Source: Forficula auricularia
Lineage: Eukaryota > Arthropoda > Insecta > Dermaptera > Forficulidae
Assembly: GCA_024734495.1 (NCBI GenBank)
Contig: JALMQS010000089.1
Location: 4,827,088-4,891,087 of the forward strand
Direction of reading: 5' to 3'
Length of the DNA: 64,000 bases
Both the position numbers and the translations under genes were made by a program. Within the stretch, counting starts at the first letter, position 1; the number at the start of each line of letters is the position of its first letter. Positions 58,086-64,000 of the stretch are shown here, in pieces. Below the pieces are notes generated by a model that saw only the letters and a list, made by a program, of their open reading frames with translations, made no database searches and was not told the DNA's origin.

Positions 58086-58968
58086 ATTGCTTTAAGAAAA
58101 AATTAAAACTAATGTTTAAAAAGTTAATTTGTCAAAAAAAATCTTATTTATATTATTATTTTTGTCTGAGAGGAGGAGAGTTTCGCCTCCATTATAAAAA
58201 ATCGAACCCTCGAGCTCAATTTAGATCAAAATCGCGACAGCACAGAAATAAATAGCCAACCCGGTCTATTTAATTGTTCATGGGATCTCTTCTATTTAAT
58301 TACGCATTTATTTCAAACGATTTCAATAGCAACGATAGCTAGTAATATCGTATATTAAATAGATTATTATAATCGAAATTATATGAAATTGCGTGAGCCT
58401 CCGACTGATCTATAATTGACAATTAAGGGTTTTCAAATAGTACTCATAACAAGAGCTATACTAATGATTAATTGTCTGGTAATTAGGCATGCGATTTTTC
58501 GTCATTCCAGAGGGGATGAAAATGTCACTTTTGATCCTCCCCTTGTTGAATAAATAAATCGATATAGGCTAATAACAAAATAATATGGGATCATTTTAGT
58601 CCTCTGGAATTATGCGGCGACCATATTGGACATCGTAAAAAATATAATTTATTACAAGTATACTATTTTGTACTCTCTATGTTTAGATGGAAAATAAAAT
58701 AAAATTGAGGCCAATATCTCGGTATAATTATTTATTTACCCTTTAATTTAACTGTCGTTTCGGATGCTCAATGGAATCCTAAAGAATATTTTAAGTCTGA
58801 GATACATTGAGGGGTGTCCGCAGAAACATTTCAGGGGGTGCAAAGCTTGGAGACATATAATTACATTATTAAATTTTTATTTAAATATTTAATTTTTTGA
58901 GTATTTGAAATAGAATACGATATAACAGTAGCGCTTAAATTCAAAAACACATACGGTACATTAAACAT
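58086..58968. other. Unassigned AT-rich sequence
   Basis: No recognisable gene. A 61-codon frame at 58,070 is low complexity. Nothing here matches the other repeats. Confidence 0.35.
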
Positions 58969-59443
58969 ACAAAATTTTTCCGAAAATCAATAGTTAACGC
59001 TTTATTTCAAGGGTTCATCAATTGGCTCGCTGTAATTCTGGCTTCATTACCAGCTCAAATTATACAGATTAAAAAAATATGTTCATTGATCTATTCGAAA
59101 ATTCGAGTAGGAAAATTGTTCAAAAAACCATATGAAAAGAAACTTTGATTCGTGAAATGAAACTCGATTCTACTGCTGCTTACTAATTTCTTTCATTTCG
59201 CCTACTCTTGAGAATAACATAATTTTGTTCACAAAAATTCGATGAAAATTAAATTGCCGGGAAGGAAAGTATACTTCTGTTCGCTCATGGTATCCGGATA
59301 CAAATTTTGAAAATTTTCAGAAAATTAATAGGTGCCGCTTTATTTCAAGGGTTCAATTGGCTCGCTGTAATTCTGGCTTCATTACCAGCTCAAATTATAC
59401 AGATTAAAAAAATATATTCATTGATATATTCGAAAATTCGAGT
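58969..59443 (+). repeat. Direct repeat, two units about 338 bp apart
   Basis: 58,983-59,118 and 59,321-59,443 share TTTATTTCAAGGGTTCA, TTGGCTCGCTGTAATTCTGG and AATTCGAGTA with few changes. The second unit joins a family A end (CCCTGTATGGTAAAGTAAAA at 59,444). Confidence 0.8.
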
Positions 59444-59475
59444 ACCCTGTATGGTAAAGTAAAAAGGGGGAAAAT

Positions 59476-59533
59476 ACTTATGTGCTGTCTAAATGGGCTA
59501 TGTTCCCCAGGGCAATAAATAAAATTTAAAAAA
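59476..59533 (+). mobile_element. SINE S1 tail fragment
   Basis: GTGCTGTCTAAATGGGC, TATGTTCCCCAGGGC and AATAAATAAAA match the 3' end of the SINE at 57,053. The head is missing. Confidence 0.6.
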
Positions 59534-60412
59534 ATGCAATTTTTTCGGGAACTGAATAAAAAATAATTTTCTATAATACTTTAAAATAAAATCGTGTTTT
59601 CTGAAATTTTTTAAAATATATTTTTATTTTTTTATAGTCGTAGGTATATTATATATATATATTTTTTTAGTATAAAACAACAATCAATTAAACATAATTA
59701 AAAACTGCAATCTGTCATCATTTAAATTGAAAGGGTCTTCCAGCTTTCAGGATTAATGTGTTTAGTTACGGAGTCGGAAGGGCATTAATTTTTTTCGGTT
59801 ATTCATTCATTCATTCATTTGTGTGTTGTTCCGTCGAACTTCATCCGTCCGTCCTCCTCTTGACAAACTAACTTCATTCCCTTCATAAAAAATGCAAAAT
59901 TTTAACCACCACCGGTGATATTTCAACTTTTTGACATCTGGTTGAGAATTGAAGGGATGAAAAATAATATATATATATAGATATAGATAATTCATATACA
60001 ATTTAGGGATATGAGGATTAATGGGTGGCCATAAATCGTATATGATTTAGAAGAATTTTTTTTTTGTTAACAGTAATCAAGGAGTAGATAAGAAATTATA
60101 TAAATTTATTGGTGAAAAAAATATTTTTAATTTTAATTTTAATTGACCAGCATCTGCCTATATCTGCAGTTGCATATTCCACCCACTTCAGTACAAACCG
60201 TGCAACATGTTTCTTAATCCCAGGGACTCTTGAAAGCGGTGCTTGAGACATGTCAAATAACCATATTTACTTACTGAACTTTTAGTAAAATAAAGTAGAA
60301 TTGCAACAAGAGTAGCAGATATTTTTAATGATTTATTTATAAGATAAAAGTACCTGGAGCCACCGAGCGATGGACGGTAACCAAATTAAAAAAAATACAA
60401 ATATATATAATA
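59534..60412. other. Unassigned AT-rich sequence
   Basis: Contains ATATAT and (ATTC)n microsatellites (59,805-59,820, 59,970-59,980). No supported gene. Confidence 0.35.
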
Positions 60413-60545
60413 CACGCCCCCTGCCCCCCCCCCCCCGAAACCACGAACCTCGCCCCCACCACTGCACCCCCATCGCCACCCCCACTCCGCCCCGCCCCGG
60501 ATCCCCCACAACTGCACCTCCCACTCCCACAATCACCCCACCCAG
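60413..60545. repeat. C-rich tract, G-quadruplex-prone on the minus strand
   Basis: About 130 bp with runs such as 14 C near 60,426 and repeated CCCC/CCACCCCC blocks and very few G. The minus strand has many GGGG runs separated by short loops. Frames through it are low complexity. Confidence 0.75.
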
Positions 60546-60699
60546 TTTTTGCATTTCTAGCTTTCTAATGGCCCACATATATATTATGTGTATATTTGTT
60601 TACTCGTACACTAATTTGCCCACATTCGTTCATATTGATAAACATAAAAAAATAAATAGGAAAATAATAATAAAAAAATGTTTAATATCTTTTAAAATA

Positions 60700-60850
60700 A
60701 CGTAGTTTTAGTTTTTTAGATATAACTCGTGTTATAATTGAGCTAAATTCAAGTGGTAATTTGAAAATCAAAGAGGAAGCTGTTTTCCATTACATCAACA
60801 AAATATTTTGATTTCAAATATTGCTATTTAATATCTAATGGGACTCTCAA
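60700..60850. mobile_element. MITE M1 fragment
   Basis: TTAGTTTTTTAGATATAACTC through TTTAATATCTAATGGGACTC matches the right arm of the palindromic MITE at 35,252-35,706. Only one arm is present. Confidence 0.75.
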
Positions 60851-60972
60851 AACTCTGACATGTTGTAGAAAATTGGGAAATTGCATGACAATCAGTTTAT
60901 AAAACTTTACCGGAATCCATTGTTAGATTTAGGGGGAGAAATTTTTTGTCGAACAGTGTAATTAATTAAAGC

Positions 60973-61156
60973 TATTTGTTTTAATAAAAAGCGAAAAAAT
61001 TTAACTTTGACACCCTCAATAAAATCTGAAATGAATACAAATGGTCCCCCTTGTGGTCTGAATTTTTGATTTTCTTAGAAAAATAAACTATTAATTCCCA
61101 AGATATTTTTATCGATTCTAATATTTCTAATACTAGATTTACGGTATTTGTTTTGA
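60973..61156 (+). repeat. Dispersed single relative of the 179-bp satellite monomer
   Basis: From TATTTGTTTTAATAAAAAGC to the next TATTTGTTTTGAC the text follows the satellite monomer throughout: AATCTGAAATGAATACAAA, GGTCCCCCTTGTGGTCTG, TAATTCCCAAGATATTTTTA. About one monomer long with many substitutions, and not in an array. It lies 40 kb from the array edge. Confidence 0.9.
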
Positions 61157-61209
61157 CATATGTACCTTTTGATATACCAAATGTATCTACTTTTACTTAT
61201 TGAAAAATT

Positions 61210-61256
61210 TTAATTGAAAAAAGACGCCGTGACTCGGAAAAGTTTGGGAACCCCTG
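61210..61256 (-). mobile_element. hAT-type end fragment
   Basis: Read in reverse, CAGGGGTTCCCAAACTTTTC is a typical hAT MITE end. The opposite end is not found. Confidence 0.5.
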
Positions 61257-61784
61257 ACTTAAGGAGATCTTTCAAGGAATATTTCACAACTCATTTTTCT
61301 ATTTTTCACCAATCAAGAGTATGATAAAAAGTCTACGCAATTTTAATTTCACTCAATAATTATCTCTATACTCTATAGATAAACATAAACGTTTCTCTAA
61401 AGAAATCACAAGATGTGTCTTCTACTAAATCCGAGCTGTCTTTAGAAAAATAACCCATCAGACGGGTTGTGTTCAACTGCTTAGAAATCGAACTCGAGTA
61501 CCATAAATAGCAATCCTGTGAGATAAACCCATTTGATATATTGCTCTAAATAATTCACCCAAAAATTGAATCTTCAAGTTTAAGATTACGCGGTCTACTG
61601 ACATTAAATTTAAATTCATAGACATGCTATATGCCAGTTTAAAATAAAGATTATTGAGTGTTGGCTCTCAGGTTCGATTCCCAAGGGGATGAACAGCATT
61701 TGATATGAATTAAAGATCCCAGAGCCTTCTCGGATTAGAAAGCAATTTCTTTACTATTAAAGACAATTAAACGCTGGTATATTA
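61257..61784. other. Unassigned sequence with one SINE-like box B
   Basis: GGTTCGATTCC at 61,671-61,681 (after GTTGGCTCTCA) is box B-like, but no A box or tail can be defined. The rest is AT-rich and unrecognised. Confidence 0.35.
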
Positions 61785-61786
61785 TA

Positions 61787-62212
61787 CATTGAAACCCCTC
61801 AAATCCGAACCCTATAAATCCGAAATTCCGGGAAATTCGAACGCAAAAAAGAGAAACTTACTTATTTACTCATAAAACAATTATGTATATATTCTATAAT
61901 CTAACCTTATTTTACATAATTAGTTAAAAAATTAACAAAGAATTACAGTTAGCATATCCAACAAAGTGTAAATGTGTCTACATACTTATGTCATCCAGCA
62001 TTGAAAAGCGGTAAAAGTTGGTTATTGAAATTCTTTAGGTTAATCACTTTGCAAAAACAATTAAATAATAATAGAAACACACAAAATATCACTTAATCTT
62101 TCACTTGATATCAGTTATCTTCAATTGTCGAAGCTACTTTCGGCTAATCCGAACAAATTGAAATCCGAATAGGCTTCAGCCCCAATTAGTTCGGATTTGA
62201 GGGGTTTCATTG
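61787..62212. mobile_element. pogo/Tigger-like MITE, TA target
   Basis: Ends CATTGAAACCCCTCAAATCC and its near-complement GGATTTGAGGGGTTTCATTG, both flanked by TA. 426 bp, non-coding, with extra AATCCGAA motifs inside near both ends. Confidence 0.8.
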
Positions 62213-62534
62213 TATAAACTTTAGTCTTTCCCTAATACAACGAAAATTCTATATTTCTAGCTCAAAACTTTATTTCTCTAAAATTTACAATCAAAATCGG
62301 CCCAATTTATAGCTTACCTATAGAAATAATTTAAATAAAAGACGATAAGTTCGTTGCTTTAAAGGTATTCATACTAAAAAGATAAGTCTTAAACTGAATA
62401 AAAAGTATAAAAAAGCACTATAAAATTAAGCCATCATGAGAGAGACACAATGTCTATAGATATATCGGATATCCATTATATGCCGGAAATAGATTGAATT
62501 TTCTAGAATAGTATTATTTGAAATGGATTCTTAC
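62213..62534. other. Unassigned sequence
   Basis: No gene or repeat recognised between the MITE and the exon-like segment. Confidence 0.35.
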
Positions 62535-62598
62535 CCAGTTCTCATCAAGAGCTGGATCCCCTTGACTTCGTATCTTCATTTTGAGGCTCGAAACTCCA
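62535..62598 (-). other. Candidate 64-nt internal exon of an unknown host gene
   Basis: Minus strand: pyrimidine-rich acceptor TATTTTTTTTTAG, then 64 nt, then a donor-like CTGG-GTAAGA. One base completes an upstream codon and 21 codons follow without stop (SLKMKIRSQGDPALDENW at the end). The base composition is clearly less AT-rich than the flanks and a neighbouring exon was not found. I do not recognise the protein. Could be chance. Confidence 0.3.
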
Positions 62599-62635
62599 CT
62601 AAAAAAAAATATATACATTAGTTTGAATCGTTATT

Positions 62636-62655
62636 ATTATTATTATTATTTTTAA
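62636..62655. repeat. (ATT)n microsatellite
   Basis: Short run of TTA/ATT triplets. No association with a gene. Confidence 0.9.
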
Positions 62656-62861
62656 TGATAAGTGTGCAATAAAGAGTAGAATCTATAAATTAATAGCGAC
62701 TATTTTGCATACTATAAATCTTCCAGAATGTAAATCGTTATTTTAAGAACCTAGTTCAATACAGACTTTTTATAGTACGAATATTTAATAGATAAATTAA
62801 TTATTGAAGGAGACAATAAAAGCGTGTGTCCACTGCTGAAAAAAATAAATTTTTAATCTAA

Positions 62862-63054
62862 TCTATACTATATATAAAGCGCTTATTTTGTCCGCCGCGA
62901 TCCACTCATTTAAAACCCACAAATAGTTTATGTCAAATTTATTAAAATTAGAAAATTTAAATTAATATTTTAAAACCCTCGAAAGTTCAGGGTCAAAAAA
63001 ATCAAGAAGCCTCGTGGACAGCAAGATCCCGCCAAAGGCGGGCTTCGCAGCTGG
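62862..63054 (+). mobile_element. Short Helitron-like element (family H2)
   Basis: Starts TCTATACTATATATAAAGC after an A and ends with hairpin CCCGCC-AAA-GGCGGG, eight bases, then CTGG. Terminal TC, hairpin and CTRR end are Helitron hallmarks. The next base is A rather than T. 193 bp, non-coding. Confidence 0.6.
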
Positions 63055-63200
63055 ATTACTACTATTTCCGAGGCCTTTGCCCTCTTCATCAGTCTATTAC
63101 AATTGATCCACAGGAATTCATGTATGGATTTTTTTTCATACATTAATTCCTGTGAATGAATTGTAATAAACTGATGAAAAAATTTTTAAGAAAAAAATAA

Positions 63201-63885
63201 AACCGACTTCAAGGAAATTAAATGCAACAAATAAAATACACTAAAAGGTATAAAATAATTATCTTATCTAGTTACAACTAAACGACGAAATATTAACATG
63301 AAATTACTTTTTGAAGTTGGTGCCAAACAAACTATACCTATGAGCGAGCGTACCCGCCAAACGTACCAAGTAAGATCCGTCGAGTGCGATTCATAAAAGG
63401 TATATGTTTGGCACCGACTTAAAAAGTAATTTCATGTTAATATTTCGTCGTTTAGTTGTAACTAAATAAGATAATAATTATTTTATACCTTTTAGTGTAT
63501 TTTATTTGTTGCATTTAATTTTTTTGAAGTCGGTTTTATTTTTCTTAAAATTTTTTATTTTTCTCTTTTTAGTGATTTTATTAATAGTGATCCTATCATC
63601 AGAACTTGACCAAATTAATATTTCACCATCCCTAAGATACCCCCTTTCCAATAAAAAAAGAATCATCGAAATCGGTTCATAAACAAAGAAGTTAGTCCTG
63701 AACAAACATAACAAAAAAGGTCTAATACCTACGAAAAAAATGGGACCAATCGGAACGTAGACTGGACCCAATGCAAAAAAAATAATTCAAAATCGGTTCA
63801 CAATTGGCGGAGATATGAGGTAACTTAGGCACAAAAAAAAAAAATCAGTCGAATAGAGAACCTCCTCCTTTTTTTGAAGTCGGTT
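63201..63885 (+). repeat. Family C dispersed repeat, copy 3
   Basis: Bounded by AACCGACTTC and TTTTTTGAAGTCGGTT. Contains the palindromic 5' part and the 3' block with AATCATCGAAATCGGTTCA, but lacks the middle 350 bp or so of copy 2 (an internal deletion near 63,590). Inserted into the Penelope-derived copy. Confidence 0.85.
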
Positions 63886-64000
63886 AAAAAGGGCAAAGCC
63901 CTCGCAACTATAGTCCCGTTATAAATAAATTAAAAATTTATTTTTCCAGCAGAAGACACACTCTTTTATTGTCTCCTTCAATTTATAAAAATTATGCTAC

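Larger units (their letters stand above)
62805..63985. mobile_element. Penelope-derived palindrome, copy 3, nested insertions
   Basis: Begins GAAGGAGACAATAAAAGCG and ends CTCTTTTATTGTCTCCTTC, the same inverted ends as the copy in the satellite. Between them lie a Helitron-like insert (62,862-63,054), both CTGATGA boxes, and a family C copy (63,201-63,885) that separates CTGATGA (63,171-63,177) from its helix II partner and from a mutated GCAA (expected GAAA) near 63,904. Confidence 0.75.

Noticed and set aside
60333..60705. Gly-rich and Pro-rich ORFs
   Set aside because: Low-complexity translation of the C-rich tract.

Overview
This is a eukaryotic, intron-era genomic window with strong AT bias and almost no host coding sequence. 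It consists of a long satellite array followed by nested transposable elements. The mix (Penelope-like elements with GIY-YIG endonuclease, non-LTR reverse transcriptases, a Ty3-like integrase remnant, hAT and TA-target MITEs, Helitron-like termini, tRNA-derived SINEs, and a dispersed repeat bounded by AACCGACTTC) fits an arthropod, most likely an insect. I cannot place the order from sequence alone. No complete host gene is supported. Two weak host-exon candidates are flagged: a CAG/CTG-rich island at 36.45-36.85 kb and a 64-nt exon-like segment at 62.54-62.60 kb.

Layout. 1-20,660: tandem satellite with a 179-bp monomer, about 115 copies, ragged in the first 3.4 kb, very homogeneous to about 18.9 kb, and a distinct edge subfamily on the right that is interrupted by a 233-bp Penelope-derived insertion with a 13-bp target duplication. 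20.7-24 kb: inverted copies of a dispersed repeat (family A) enclosing two MITEs. 24.6-33.1 kb: family C repeats, an inverted Penelope-like dimer, SINE heads, Helitron-like elements. 33.1-35.7 kb: long fold-back elements, one split by a truncated LINE and one abutting a Penelope-derived palindrome. 36.3-38.8 kb: CAG-rich island, a Penelope-type 3' end and another family A copy. 38.8-40.1 kb: a Penelope-like C-terminal pseudogene. 40.2-44.3 kb: LINE fragments (one split by a hAT MITE, one keeping a 473-codon reverse transcriptase) and a SINE. 44,371-55,075: one LTR retrotransposon with exceptionally long (3.6 kb) LTRs. 55.1-64 kb: MITEs, SINEs, fold-backs, a single dispersed relative of the satellite monomer at 60.97 kb, and a multiply nested Penelope-derived copy at the right end.

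The most notable element is the 10.7-kb LTR retrotransposon. Its LTRs are about twice as long in total as the internal region. It encodes a gag-like protein and then, in the same frame after one UGA, a short pol remnant that keeps only the second half of the integrase. Protease, reverse transcriptase and RNase H are gone. The UGA is followed by CAA UCA, which fits the CAR-YYA readthrough context known from plant viral RNAs. This is therefore a non-autonomous gag carrier, resembling in outline the terminal-repeat gag-only elements described from plants.

A second theme is a set of Penelope-type ends with hammerhead-ribozyme-like cores (CTGANGA, helix II, GAAA), several sitting in palindromic insertions with 12-13-bp target duplications. 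All of them carry one extra nucleotide between the CTGANGA box and helix II. Most other content is fossil: insertions inside insertions give a partial relative chronology, recorded in the findings.
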